Assembly (NCBI RefSeq): GCF_000496755.2
Contig: NZ_AYKS02000016.1
Coordinates: 1 to 64,000 of the forward strand
Direction of reading: 5' to 3'
Length of the DNA stretch: 64,000 nucleotides
Source: Serratia sp. DD3
GTDB lineage: Bacteria > Pseudomonadota > Gammaproteobacteria > Enterobacterales > Enterobacteriaceae
The position numbers were made by a program, and so were the translations under genes. Positions within the stretch are counted from its first letter, which is position 1. Each line of letters opens with the position of its first letter. Below are positions 37,618 to 46,504 of this stretch, one piece after another. The notes below the pieces were generated by a model. It searched no databases, had not been told where the DNA came from, and saw only the letters and a list, made by a program, of their open reading frames with translations.

Positions 37618-38076
37618 ATGCTTGAACAGATCACAGCGAACCCACAATGGTTCTGGATCACTCTCGGTGGCTTATTGCTGGCAGCAGAAATGCTGGGCGC
37701 TGCCGGTTATCTGCTGTGGAGTGGTGTGTCTGCGGTGGTGGTTGGCATCATTGTCTGGCTATTACCGCAGTTAGGCTGGGAGTGGCAAGGTGTTCTCTTC
37801 GCCGTGATGACCCTTATCGTTGCCTACCTGTGGTGGTACTGGCTACGCAGACGGCCAAAGTTCGCGGGCAGTTCACAGGTGCTAAACCAACGTAATCGCC
37901 AATTGATTGGCACCCGTGGGACCCTTACTGAAGCGATGCAGAATGGCTTTGGGCGCATCAATATCGGCGACAGCAGTTGGCGTGCTCAAGCCAATGAAGA
38001 CCTCCCTGCAGGCACTGAAGTAGAAGTCATTGCCGTCGAAGGGGCGACGCTGGTGATTCGCGCTGTAACTCGTTAA
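37618..38076 (+). CDS. ybbJ: NfeD-family membrane protein YbbJ
   Basis: 152 residues. Two to three N-terminal TM helices ('[37 protein letters not shown]', '[19 protein letters not shown]') and a C-terminal OB-fold-like NfeD domain ('[52 protein letters not shown]'). NfeD proteins are obligate partners of SPFH proteins, so it acts with QmcA. Its stop overlaps the convergent cueR stop by 4 nt. Confidence 0.95.
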   Translation: MLEQITANPQWFWITLGGLLLAAEMLGAAGYLLWSGVSAVVVGIIVWLLPQLGWEWQGVLFAVMTLIVAYLWWYWLRRRPKFAGSSQVLNQRNRQLIGTRGTLTEAMQNGFGRINIGDSSWRAQANEDLPAGTEVEVIAVEGATLVIRAVTR

Positions 38077-38474
38077 TGATTGTGACAGCAGCCTGCCAGA
38101 TTATTAATAATCGGGCAGTCTGCGCCCTCGTTGCCCGGGCATTGTTCCGCTAGCGCCAATAATCGTTGGCGCATCTCCTCCAGTTCAGTGATATGCCGCT
38201 CAATATCTGCCACTTTCTGCAGCGTGCGTGCTTTTACATCCGCGCTATGGCGGGCGGGATCATTGAATAAAGTGACCAGTTCACGGCATTCATCAAGAGT
38301 GAACCCCACCAGACGTGCCTGGCGCAGCAGCGTTAGCTCTTCAACATGTTTGGTACTGTAACTGCGATAACCGTTATCGGTACGGATCGGTGCCGTTACC
38401 AAGCCTTTTTCTTCATAAAAACGAATGGCCTTGCTGGTCAAACCGGTTTTTTTGGCAACATCACTGATATTCAT
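38073..38474 (-). CDS. cueR: Cu(I)-responsive MerR-family regulator
   Basis: 133 residues. An N-terminal MerR HTH ('[26 protein letters not shown]...NGYRSY'), a dimerisation helix, and the metal-binding loop with Cys112 and Cys120 ('CPGNEGADC'), the CueR signature, plus a Cys/His tail ('GCCHNH'). It activates copper efflux genes on Cu(I). It is directly divergent from copA with a CueR operator between them; E. coli has ybaST in between. Confidence 0.97.
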   Translation of the reverse strand: MNISDVAKKTGLTSKAIRFYEEKGLVTAPIRTDNGYRSYSTKHVEELTLLRQARLVGFTLDECRELVTLFNDPARHSADVKARTLQKVADIERHITELEEMRQRLLALAEQCPGNEGADCPIINNLAGCCHNH

Positions 38475-38483
38475 TTTTCCTCC

Positions 38484-38514
38484 TTGACCTTACCCTTGCG
38501 GGAAGGTTTAAGCT
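38484..38514 (+). promoter_or_regulatory. CueR-controlled copA promoter
   Basis: -35 'ttgacc' (38484-38489), the dyad 'ccttacccttgcgggaagg' (38488-38506), and a -10-like 'taagct' (38509-38514) at the stretched 19-bp spacing typical of MerR-family promoters. It is nearly identical to the E. coli copA promoter. Confidence 0.88.
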
Positions 38515-38609
38515 TCTCTTCAATGATACACCTAAGTTGACCGACTCGCCCTATTCACCGTATGACGAGTCTATCCCTATACCGTTATCTTGTTATCAGG
38601 AACCAGTCT

Positions 38610-41369
38610 ATGTCACAGATTACCGTACTGGCGTTACAGGGCCTTTCCTGTATGCATTGTGCGCAACGGGTGAAAACAGCCCTGGAAAGCCGCACTGATG
38701 TCGAACAAGCAGAAGTGAATGTTCACTATGCCAAAGTAACGGGGAGCGCCCCGGCAACAGCATTAATCGACAGTGTTGTTGATGCTGGTTATCAGGCTAA
38801 AGTGGCCACGCAAGCAGATACCGAACTACAACTCTCCGGTCTCTCCTGTATGCACTGTGTGGGTAGCGCTCGTAAAGCACTGGAAGCACTGCCGGGTGTG
38901 ATCGCCGCTGAGGTCACTCTTGAAGCGGCTAAAATCTACGGAGATACACCCGCAGAACAACTCATCGCGGCCATTGAACAGGCTGGGTATCACGCCACTC
39001 TGGTGGGGGAAAAGCTGGCAGGGGAAAACATTTCAGGAGAAAACATTGCAGGAGAAAAACATCACCCAAAAACTGAGCCGCTGACTGAATCTACCCCAAC
39101 ATTGCCGGAATCCCAGGCAGCGGCTCCCTCTTCCCCTCCGGTAACGGATACTGATGATGACAGTATTCAGTTGTTACTCAGCGGTATGACCTGCGCCAGT
39201 TGTGTCAACAAAGTCCAGCAGGCGTTGCAGAATGTCCCCGGGGTGACAACCGCACGGGTCAATTTAGCCGAACGCAGTGCACTGATTAGCGGCCATGCTG
39301 AGCCCAATGCCTTGGTGGCGGCAGTAGAAAAAGCCGGCTATGGTGCAGAACTGATTGCAGATGAAACTGAGCGTCGAGAGCGCCAGCAGCAGACGGCACA
39401 AGCCAGTATGAAGCGCTTCAGATGGCAGGCCGCCTTGGCGCTGGCACTCGGCGTTCCACTTATGGCTTGGGGCGTATTCGGTGGCAGTATGTCGCTAACA
39501 CCAGAAACCCAGCGCCCGTGGATGATAGTCGGCATAATTACCTTGGTTGTGATGGTGTTGGCGGGTGGCCATTTTTATCGTAATGCCTGGCGCGCACTGA
39601 TAAATGGCAGCGCCACCATGGATACACTGGTCGCCTTAGGCACCGGTGCAGCCTGGCTGTATTCCATTAGCGTTAATATTTGGCCGGAGTTCTTCCCCAT
39701 GGAGGCCCGCCACCTTTATTACGAAGCCAGTGCAATGATTATCGGCTTGATTAATCTGGGCCACGCCATGGAACAACGGGCTCGGCAGCGATCTTCCCAA
39801 GCACTGGAACGCTTGTTGGATCTCACCCCCCCTAGCGCCCGAGTGGTCACTGAACAGGGGGAGAAAAGCATCCCGCTGGCAGAGGTGCAGTTGGGGATGA
39901 CATTGCGGCTAACCACCGGTGACCGCATTCCTGTGGATGGTAAAATCATTCAGGGGGAGCTGTGGGTGGATGAAGCGATGTTGACCGGAGAGGCGATTCC
40001 ACAGCAAAAAGGTGTGGGCGATACGGTACATGCCGGTACCGTGGTGGATGATGGTAGTGTGCTGTTCCACGCCGAGGCAGTCGGCAGCAAAACCACGCTA
40101 GCACGGATTATTAAACTGGTGCGTCAGGCGCAAAGTAGCAAGCCAGCCATCGGTCAGTTGGCTGACAAAATTTCGGCGGTGTTTGTGCCAACGGTGGTGG
40201 TGATCGCCTTGTTCAGTGCCGCTATCTGGTACTTTTTTGGCCCGCAACCTCAAGTGGTCTATACCCTGGTGATTGCCACCACCGTGCTGATTATTGCCTG
40301 CCCTTGTGCCTTGGGGTTGGCTACCCCCATGTCGATCATCGCTGGTGTGGGCCGTGCCGCAGAGTTCGGTGTGCTGGTGCGTGACGCTGATGCGCTGCAA
40401 CAAGCCAGCAATCTCGATACGCTGGTGTTCGATAAAACCGGTACGCTGACGGAAGGCCAACCACGAGTGATGGAGATCATTACCTTTAACCAAGTGGACC
40501 AACAGCAAGCATTGAGTTGGGCCGCCGCGTTAGAGCAGGGAGCAAACCATCCGTTGGCCCGCGCGATTACGGAGCAGGCTAAAGGGCTGAGTTTACCGGT
40601 TGTCGAACAGTTCCGTACCTTGCGTGGAGCCGGTGTTAGCGGTGAGGTGGCTGGCGTGACATTGCTGTTGGGCAACACCCGGCTATTGCAGGAAAACCAG
40701 ATCAATACGTCCCCCTTTGAGCAACAGATACAACAACAAGCAGAGCGTGGCATCACCCCTGTATTGCTAGCAGCCAATGGCAAACCGGCGGCCTTGTTTG
40801 CTATCCGCGACCCGTTGCGCAGTGACAGCGTTAGCGCCTTGCAGCGTCTGCATCAGCAAGGTTATCAGTTGGTGATGTTAACCGGTGATAACCCCCTCAC
40901 TGCCAATGCGATTGCCAAAGAAGCAGGCATTGACCGCGTGATTGCCGGTGTCATGCCAGAAGGCAAAGCAGACGCTATCAAGCAACTGCAAGCTCAAGGC
41001 CACCGGGTAGCCATGGTGGGGGATGGTATCAACGATGCCCCGGCACTGGCGCAAGCTGACGTGGGGATCGCCATGGGTGGCGGCAGTGATATCGCCATTG
41101 AAACCGCCGCCATTACGTTAATGCGCCATAGTTTGCACGGTGTTGCTGACGCTCTGGCGTTATCAAAAGCCACACTGCGTAATATGAAGCAGAATCTGCT
41201 GGGGGCATTTATCTACAATACGCTCGGTATTCCCATTGCCGCCGGTATCCTGTACCCCATGACAGGTACATTGCTCAGCCCAGTGATTGCTGGGGCGGCA
41301 ATGGCGCTCTCTTCGATTACTGTGGTCAGTAACGCCAACCGGTTATTGCGCTTTAAACCGAGGTCATAG
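38610..41369 (+). CDS. copA: Cu(I)-exporting P1B-type ATPase with three HMA domains
   Basis: 919 residues from ATG 38610 ('[14 protein letters not shown]', as in E. coli; AGGA upstream); ATG 38562 is rejected. E. coli CopA has two N-terminal metal-binding domains; here there are three, with CxxC pairs at 14/17 (CMHC), 80/83 (CMHC) and 195/198 (CASC). The P-type core carries the transmembrane CPC ('IIACPCALG'), the phosphorylation site 'DKTGTLTEG', 'HP' in the nucleotide domain and '[14 protein letters not shown]'. It exports Cu(I) to the periplasm. A Gly-Glu-Asn linker after HMA2 precedes a -1 frameshift cassette (39050-39144). Regulated by CueR. Confidence 0.97.
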   Translation: MSQITVLALQGLSCMHCAQRVKTALESRTDVEQAEVNVHYAKVTGSAPATALIDSVVDAGYQAKVATQADTELQLSGLSCMHCVGSARKALEALPGVIAAEVTLEAAKIYGDTPAEQLIAAIEQAGYHATLVGEKLAGENISGENIAGEKHHPKTEPLTESTPTLPESQAAAPSSPPVTDTDDDSIQLLLSGMTCASCVNKVQQALQNVPGVTTARVNLAERSALISGHAEPNALVAAVEKAGYGAELIADETERRERQQQTAQASMKRFRWQAALALALGVPLMAWGVFGGSMSLTPETQRPWMIVGIITLVVMVLAGGHFYRNAWRALINGSATMDTLVALGTGAAWLYSISVNIWPEFFPMEARHLYYEASAMIIGLINLGHAMEQRARQRSSQALERLLDLTPPSARVVTEQGEKSIPLAEVQLGMTLRLTTGDRIPVDGKIIQGELWVDEAMLTGEAIPQQKGVGDTVHAGTVVDDGSVLFHAEAVGSKTTLARIIKLVRQAQSSKPAIGQLADKISAVFVPTVVVIALFSAAIWYFFGPQPQVVYTLVIATTVLIIACPCALGLATPMSIIAGVGRAAEFGVLVRDADALQQASNLDTLVFDKTGTLTEGQPRVMEIITFNQVDQQQALSWAAALEQGANHPLARAITEQAKGLSLPVVEQFRTLRGAGVSGEVAGVTLLLGNTRLLQENQINTSPFEQQIQQQAERGITPVLLAANGKPAALFAIRDPLRSDSVSALQRLHQQGYQLVMLTGDNPLTANAIAKEAGIDRVIAGVMPEGKADAIKQLQAQGHRVAMVGDGINDAPALAQADVGIAMGGGSDIAIETAAITLMRHSLHGVADALALSKATLRNMKQNLLGAFIYNTLGIPIAAGILYPMTGTLLSPVIAGAAMALSSITVVSNANRLLRFKPRS
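39050..39144 (+). promoter_or_regulatory. Predicted -1 programmed frameshift cassette in copA
   Basis: AGGAG (39050-39054) lies 10 nt before the slippery heptamer C-CCA-AAA (39065-39071) in the copA frame. A slip gives CCC-AAA-AAC-TGA, ending after one extra residue. Downstream, 'gagccgctg' (39075-39083) pairs perfectly with 'cagcggctc' (39118-39126), and the loop segment 39102-39109 pairs with 39137-39144 (8 bp, one G-U), forming an H-type pseudoknot. E. coli copA is known to frameshift at CCCAAAG to make CopA(Z). The product here would be 155 residues with two HMA domains. Confidence 0.8.
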
Positions 41370-41418
41370 ACTGAAAAAGTGTCTGCGATACGTGCCCTTG
41401 GCTTTCTTGTTCGGTCGT

Positions 41419-41542
41419 TATACCCGTCAGCATTCAAGCTACAGCGGTGTTGGCTACATGTGTTCACCCTAGTCACATAGTTATCTATGCTCCTAGGGAT
41501 TCACACGCTTGCCGCCTACCTGTAACTTGAATGAACTAAGGT
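41419..41542. repeat. ERIC element (reverse orientation)
   Basis: Begins 'tatacccgtc', carries 'tcacatag...ctatgctcctaggg' and ends with the degenerate arm 'aacttgaatgaactaaggta'. About 124 bp, between copA and ybaP. Confidence 0.88.
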
Positions 41543-41570
41543 AAAGCGTTTAGCATAAGAAAAGTCTTCC

Positions 41571-41593
41571 CCCTGCCCGGTTTTCGGGCAGGG
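41571..41593. promoter_or_regulatory. Strong stem-loop just upstream of the ybaP ribosome site
   Basis: A 9-bp perfect stem 'ccctgcccg' / 'cgggcaggg' has a 5-nt loop and lies 6 bp before AGGAG. There is no T tract, so it may be a weak copA terminator or a structure in the ybaP leader. Confidence 0.45.
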
Positions 41594-41613
41594 AAAATCA
41601 GGAGCACTACGGC

Positions 41614-42426
41614 ATGGGGCAATGGCTGCACCGCATCAAAAACTTTCTTGGTCTGCTCCCACCTCGGGCCTACACCTATCCGGCGGTGGATATGACGTTA
41701 TCCGGCGGCAGGCAACTGCATCTGGTTGGTAGCATTCATATGGGGACCAGCAATATGTCACCGTTACCCCCCTACCTAATGACCCAGTTGCGTCAGGCTG
41801 ATGCGTTGATCGTTGAAGCCGATATCAGCAGCCATACCCCATCCCCTTTTGGTGGTGGTGAAGTATGCCAACCGCTAGAACAGCGCCTTTCCCAGCAAGA
41901 ATTCCATTGTTTACAGGCGTTATGTCAAGAGATCGGCGCCGATGCCACTACCTTTGCTACGCTGCCTGCCTGGCAGGTGGCGTTGATGATGCAGGCGCAA
42001 CAAGCACAATTATTAGGATTACGTGCCGAGTACGGTATTGATTACCAGCTATTGCAAAGCGCCAAAGCACAGCAGATAACGGTGATTGAGCTTGAAGGTG
42101 CCGCAGAGCAACTGGCCATGCTGGAACAATTACCCCAAGGTGGGCTAGGATTATTGCAAGACACGCTGGAGCATTGGCGTACTAATGCCCGTTTGCTACA
42201 AACCATGGTGAGTTGGTGGCTGGATAGTAAGCCGAATGCCTTACCGGAAGCACTACCTTCTACTTTTAGTGCCGAGTTATATGACCTATTGATGCATTGC
42301 CGTAATCGTCATTGGCAACAAAAGTTGCAAGCCTTACCAGCGGGTAACTATGTGGTGGCAGTAGGTGCACTGCATCTATACGGTGATGGGAATTTGCCCG
42401 CACTGTTACAGGAAGGCTTGGCATAA
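41614..42426 (+). CDS. ybaP: TraB/GumN-family protein YbaP
   Basis: 270 residues. The TraB/GumN (Tiki-like) family has paired GxxH motifs, here 'LHLVGSIHMGTS' near the N-terminus and 'VVAVGALHLYGDGNL' near the C-terminus, plus 'ALIVEADIS', all candidate metal-binding positions. E. coli YbaP is of unproven function; Tiki relatives are metal-dependent proteases, so a protease role is possible but inferred. No clear signal peptide. AGGAG lies 9 nt before the start. Confidence 0.9.
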   Translation: MGQWLHRIKNFLGLLPPRAYTYPAVDMTLSGGRQLHLVGSIHMGTSNMSPLPPYLMTQLRQADALIVEADISSHTPSPFGGGEVCQPLEQRLSQQEFHCLQALCQEIGADATTFATLPAWQVALMMQAQQAQLLGLRAEYGIDYQLLQSAKAQQITVIELEGAAEQLAMLEQLPQGGLGLLQDTLEHWRTNARLLQTMVSWWLDSKPNALPEALPSTFSAELYDLLMHCRNRHWQQKLQALPAGNYVVAVGALHLYGDGNLPALLQEGLA

Positions 42427-42442
42427 CTGGCATTGATATTCT

Positions 42443-42644
42443 GTACCCAAGTTCAATGAAATTGCAGGTAGGCGGCAACTGAGCGAAGCCCCAGGAGCTT
42501 ACACAAGTAAGTGACTGGGGTGAGTGACAAATCCGCCTGGAGCGGATTTGAACGCTGCTTGCAGCGGCCCCGATAGGGGCGAGGTCCACGGACGGACCTC
42601 GTAACGCGGCCAACACCGCTGCAGCTTCATTGGTGACGGGATAT
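42443..42644. repeat. ERIC with a ~73-bp internal insert of four hairpins
   Basis: ERIC arms 'gtacccaagttcaat' and 'gacggga' flank the core, including 'aagtaagtgactggggtgag', the classical ERIC sequence. At the right edge of the core, 42528-42600 is inserted DNA made of consecutive perfect hairpins: 42528-42550 (9-bp stem), 42553-42566 (6 bp), 42567-42580 (5 bp) and 42581-42600 (7 bp). Total 202 bp. It lies between ybaP and ybaK. Confidence 0.88.
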
Positions 42645-42670
42645 TTCTCTTTATTTTGGGGCATAAGATT

Positions 42671-43150
42671 ATGACACCGGCAGTGGTTCTGCTTGAAAAA
42701 CAAAAAATCCCGTTCACGCTACATAGCTATCATCACGATAGTGAAGAAACCAATTTTGGTGACGAGGTAGTAAAGAAACTGGGGCTAAATGCCCAACAGG
42801 TCTATAAAACACTGCTCGTCTCCCTGAATGGTGACAGCAAAAATCTGGCGGTAGCCGTCACACCGGTAGCCACTCAATTGGATCTGAAAAAGGTCGCCAA
42901 AGCCTTAGGGGCCAAAAAAGCCGAAATGGCTGACCCGCTACTGGCTCAACGGGTGACGGGATATCTGGTGGGGGGGATCAGCCCGTTAGGGCAAAAGAAG
43001 CGCTTACCTACGGTGATTGACGCACCGGCGCAGCAATTTGCTACGATCTTTGTTTCTGGGGGCAAGCGTGGGCTGGATATTGAATTGGCGGCCAATGACC
43101 TCTGCCGTTTGTTATCGGGCTCTTTTGCCGAGATCGCCAAGCGGGACTAA
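42671..43150 (+). CDS. ybaK: Cys-tRNA(Pro)/Cys-tRNA(Cys) deacylase YbaK
   Basis: 159 residues from ATG 42671 ([12 protein letters not shown], the E. coli start and length). A YbaK/ProX editing-domain protein that hydrolyses mis-charged Cys-tRNA(Pro). Visible signatures are '[25 protein letters not shown]', '[20 protein letters not shown]' and '[22 protein letters not shown]'. The region before it is the ERIC at 42443-42644. Confidence 0.96.
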   Translation: MTPAVVLLEKQKIPFTLHSYHHDSEETNFGDEVVKKLGLNAQQVYKTLLVSLNGDSKNLAVAVTPVATQLDLKKVAKALGAKKAEMADPLLAQRVTGYLVGGISPLGQKKRLPTVIDAPAQQFATIFVSGGKRGLDIELAANDLCRLLSGSFAEIAKRD

Positions 43151-43261
43151 GACGTATAAGGGCGGCGATTGCAGCGCAAAGTGACGCTCAATCTTTTGAA
43201 TAGGTTAGGTTATCCTAGATTACCGCATCTAACGACATTACACGTTGAGGGTAATGCAACT

Positions 43262-43358
43262 GGGCATGATACGGAACGCCGACACGCCGTAAACCCCTCC
43301 CTGGGGGCTCGTATCGCGCATCCGTGCGCTCCACGGTCGGCTAACCTGCATCATGCCC
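43262..43358. repeat. Second dispersed repeat family, full copy (97 bp)
   Basis: Ends 'gggcatgat' / 'atcatgccc' form an exact inverted repeat, and the interior 'ggaacgccgacacgcc', 'ggctcgtatcgcgcatc' and 'cggtcggctaac' recurs, in part, at 28147 and, inverted, at 6043. It lies in the ybaK-ushA convergent gap and has no coding potential. Confidence 0.75.
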
Positions 43359-43387
43359 ATTCGAAGCAAAAACGCCTTACATTCAAT

Positions 43388-45040
43388 TTAGTTATAAACT
43401 ATTTCACCCTTGGGCTCATAAGCGGCCGCATCCAGCGGTGAGTGAGTCTCAATATACTGTTTCAAGACTTCCGCATCGATAAAACCGGTATTGACGTAAC
43501 TTGGCAGGGTATCAACCTTCGGATAACCATCACCACCCAATGCGTTAAAACTCAGGGTTGCCATGCGATAGGTTTTATCTGCCTGTAGGGGTTCTCCCTT
43601 GATTTTTACCTTGCTGACCCCTTTACCGTCTGCCACCAAACTCACATTGGCAAACTGCGCATAGGCACCGGAGTCGACCTTCATATTGGCGACCACCGCC
43701 AAGTACTGCTCAACTTCACGGCCTTTCATATCCACATAGACCAGCGTATTACCGAAGGGCTGCACCTTAAGCACGTTTTTATAGGTAATATCACCAGCCT
43801 CAATGGAATCACGCACACCACCGCCGCTCATTACGGCAAAATCGGCATTGGCCCTTGCCATTTGTGCCGCCAATAACACCCGGGAAAGGTTGGTCTGTAC
43901 AAAACGAACTTTACTGCGGTCTCCTTCCAACCGGCCATTAACGCTGCCAATCTTCACTTCCAGTTGGGTCTGGCCTTTATCCTGGAAAGGCGTTAATAAC
44001 TTGACCATGGCAGGATCTTTGGTAATTTCCTGCGTGTAATAGACGCGCTCGCTGCTGCCGTCGGCTTTTTCGACCTTTTTCTTCAAGTTAACCGGGATCA
44101 ACTGATAGTGCTTCAGTGTCAGTTCGCCATTGCGAAACTGGAAATCAGCACGGCCAACGTACTTACCCCATTCATGAGCCTGTACGATCCAGGTCCCATT
44201 TTGGCGATCCGGCGCGCAAGGCGTTCCGGGCACGTAATCCACCTGTTTATGATTTTCACTCGCCATACAGAGCGGGTCCTGCGAATGTCCGCCGACAATC
44301 AAGTCCAGGTAACCTGCGGGCAGGCTACGGGCCATTTCCACATCCCCCGGGGCATTGGAGCCATGATTGCCATTATCATAGTGCCCCATATGGGTTGCGG
44401 CGATAATCACATCCGGTTTTTCATCCTGACGTAACTGCTCTACCACCTGTTTGGCTTCCAGCGCAGGCACACGGAATTCAATATCGGTAAAATACTCTGG
44501 GTTGCCGATTTTTGCGGTGTCATCAGTGGTCAGGCCAATAACGGCAATCTTCACCCCTTGTTTGTCGAATAGCGCATAAGGTGCGAACAACCGCTGCTGA
44601 GTACTTTTCTGATAAATATTGGCGGATAACAACGGGAAGGAAGCCCACTTTTGCTGCTGGCGCAACACACTGAGTGGGTTATCAAATTCATGGTTGCCAA
44701 TCGCCATCGCGTCATAACCAATCAGCGTCATACCACGAAAATCAGGTTCAGCATCCTGTAAATCAGACTCCGGTACACCGGTATTGATATCGCCACCGGA
44801 TAATAACAGAACACTCCCCCCTTTAGCGGCCACTTCCTGGCGAATGCTATCCACCAGCGTTTTCTGTGCGGCCAAACCATATTCGTCATAGTCGTTCTGC
44901 CAGAAATGGCCATGATGATCGTTGGTATGCAAGATAGTGATATCGTAAGTTCTGTCTTTTTCCCAGGCATTGGCCGTTGCACAAAACAGCGCTAGGGAAA
45001 CCAGCAGCCCATAAGTCGTGGTTTGAAGTGAAAAACGCAT
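43388..45040 (-). CDS. ushA: Periplasmic 5'-nucleotidase / UDP-sugar hydrolase
   Basis: 550 residues, the E. coli length. A Sec signal peptide (cleavage near residue 25, 'ATANA-WE') precedes the calcineurin-like domain with metal motifs 'LHTNDHHGHF', 'LSGGDINTG', 'AIGNHEFDNP', 'AATHMGHYDNG' and 'VGGHSQDP'. The C-terminal 5'-nucleotidase domain includes 'GGGVRDSIEAGDI' and 'FNALGGDGYP'. Two Cys flank the 'DPLCMASEN...GTPCAPD' loop, the known disulphide. It hydrolyses nucleotides and UDP-sugars in the periplasm. Ribosome site 'tggaga'. Confidence 0.97.
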   Translation of the reverse strand: MRFSLQTTTYGLLVSLALFCATANAWEKDRTYDITILHTNDHHGHFWQNDYDEYGLAAQKTLVDSIRQEVAAKGGSVLLLSGGDINTGVPESDLQDAEPDFRGMTLIGYDAMAIGNHEFDNPLSVLRQQQKWASFPLLSANIYQKSTQQRLFAPYALFDKQGVKIAVIGLTTDDTAKIGNPEYFTDIEFRVPALEAKQVVEQLRQDEKPDVIIAATHMGHYDNGNHGSNAPGDVEMARSLPAGYLDLIVGGHSQDPLCMASENHKQVDYVPGTPCAPDRQNGTWIVQAHEWGKYVGRADFQFRNGELTLKHYQLIPVNLKKKVEKADGSSERVYYTQEITKDPAMVKLLTPFQDKGQTQLEVKIGSVNGRLEGDRSKVRFVQTNLSRVLLAAQMARANADFAVMSGGGVRDSIEAGDITYKNVLKVQPFGNTLVYVDMKGREVEQYLAVVANMKVDSGAYAQFANVSLVADGKGVSKVKIKGEPLQADKTYRMATLSFNALGGDGYPKVDTLPSYVNTGFIDAEVLKQYIETHSPLDAAAYEPKGEIVYN

Positions 45041-45212
45041 GGCAATTCTCCATTGTAAAAAATGGCGACCTCGGTGAGGTCAAAATTGTAACGTAAATTG
45101 ACCATATAGGTTTCAAAATTTTGCTACTTACGTCAAATTGTGTCGCTGTAATCTCACTTACTGGAGATAATTGATACGATTACTGTTGGTCATTTACACT
45201 AAAGGTAACATT

Positions 45213-45224
45213 GACAACGTTGTC
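45213..45224. promoter_or_regulatory. 12-bp perfect palindrome in the ushA-fsr intergenic region
   Basis: 'gacaacgttgtc', flanked by 'tt' and 'ga', resembles LacI/GalR-family operators with a central CG. It lies 63 bp upstream of fsr. No regulator gene is adjacent, so the assignment is open. Confidence 0.35.
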
Positions 45225-45286
45225 GAAAGAAAGATCAACGGGTTAAACTGTCCACCTCACAATTAATTACCAGGCTAAATTATAAT

Positions 45287-46504
45287 ATGACTGATCGTTC
45301 TGAAGCGGCCATGCCACCGGTAAAAAACAAAGCGGGAACCGGGACTGCTTTCTCTATTCTTGGTGCTATCAGTGTTTCTCACCTGCTCAACGATATGCTC
45401 CAATCGCTTATTATGGCGATTTATCCGATCCTGCAAGCAGACTTCAACCTCAGTTTCACGCAAATTGGTATCATTACCTTAACCTATCAATTCAGCGCAT
45501 CGCTGCTGCAGCCATTAGTGGGTCATTACACCGATAAGCATCCTCAGCCCTTTTCGCTCCCCATCGGCATGGGGTTCACCCTCTCTGGTTTGCTACTGCT
45601 GGCAAACGCCAATACTTTCCCACTCGTCTTGTTGGCTGCCGCTTTGGTGGGCACCGGATCATCGATATTCCATCCTGAATCATCCCGTGTTGCGCGCATG
45701 GCCTCGGGTGGGCGCTATGGTCTGGCTCAGTCACTGTTCCAGGTAGGGGGGAATTTTGGCAGTTCACTTGGCCCGCTGTTGGCGGCGCTGGTGATAGCCC
45801 CCTATGGCAAAGGGAATGTTGGCTGGTTTTCTCTGGCGGCATTGCTGGCGATTGTCGTACTGCTGCAAGTAAGCAAATGGTATCAACATCAGCACCGGAT
45901 GGCGAAAAGCAAACCTAAATCGGCTTCCTTGGTCACCGCGCTACCACGACGTACTATCGTCGTTTCTCTATCCATCCTGTTGCTGCTGGTTTTTTCCAAA
46001 TCTTTCTATTTGGCCAGCATCACCAGCTATTACACCTTTTATTTGATACAGAAGTTTGATGTTTCGGTGCAAAATGCTCAGTTACATTTGTTTGCCTTCC
46101 TATTTGCCGTCGCGGTGGGCACTCTGATTGGCGGGCCTTTAGGGGATAAGATCGGGCGTAAATATGTTATTTGGGGGTCGATCCTCGGTGTGGCACCCTT
46201 TACCCTCGCTTTACCCTACGCTTCTCTTTATTGGACGGGAATTTTAACCGTTATTATTGGCCTGATTTTGGCCTCTGCTTTCTCGGCCATTCTGGTTTAT
46301 GCGCAAGAATTAGTTCCAGCTAAAGTGGGGATGATCTCGGGCTTATTCTTCGGTTTTTCTTTTGGTATTGGTGGCTTAGGCGCTGCGGTGCTTGGTTTCG
46401 TCGCGGATGTTACCAGCATCGAGTTGGTTTTCATAATCTGCTCATTTCTACCCCTTATTGGGATTGTCACAGCATTACTACCAAATGTTGAACACAAGCA
46501 CTAA
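45287..46504 (+). CDS. fsr: Fosmidomycin-resistance MFS efflux pump
   Basis: 405 residues with about 12 TM helices. It matches E. coli Fsr in 'FSILGAISVSHLLNDMLQSLIMAIYPIL', 'TYQFSASLLQPLVGHYTDKHPQPFSLPIGM', 'GTGSSIFHPESSRVARMASGGRYGLAQSLFQVGGN' and 'IGGPLGDKIGRKYVIWGSI' (motif A-like). Confers fosmidomycin export when highly expressed in E. coli; the natural substrate is unknown. The ribosome site is weak. It is divergent from ushA. Confidence 0.95.
   Translation: MTDRSEAAMPPVKNKAGTGTAFSILGAISVSHLLNDMLQSLIMAIYPILQADFNLSFTQIGIITLTYQFSASLLQPLVGHYTDKHPQPFSLPIGMGFTLSGLLLLANANTFPLVLLAAALVGTGSSIFHPESSRVARMASGGRYGLAQSLFQVGGNFGSSLGPLLAALVIAPYGKGNVGWFSLAALLAIVVLLQVSKWYQHQHRMAKSKPKSASLVTALPRRTIVVSLSILLLLVFSKSFYLASITSYYTFYLIQKFDVSVQNAQLHLFAFLFAVAVGTLIGGPLGDKIGRKYVIWGSILGVAPFTLALPYASLYWTGILTVIIGLILASAFSAILVYAQELVPAKVGMISGLFFGFSFGIGGLGAAVLGFVADVTSIELVFIICSFLPLIGIVTALLPNVEHKH

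Noticed and set aside
42427..42670. Searched the ybaP-ybaK gap for the ChiX (MicM) small RNA known near these genes in E. coli
   Set aside because: No ChiX-like seed or terminator is seen; the gap is filled by the ERIC with insert.
43151..43387. 43262-43358 inverted repeat considered as a terminator or tRNA-like RNA
   Set aside because: No T tract or tRNA cloverleaf; recurrence elsewhere in the window marks it as a dispersed repeat.
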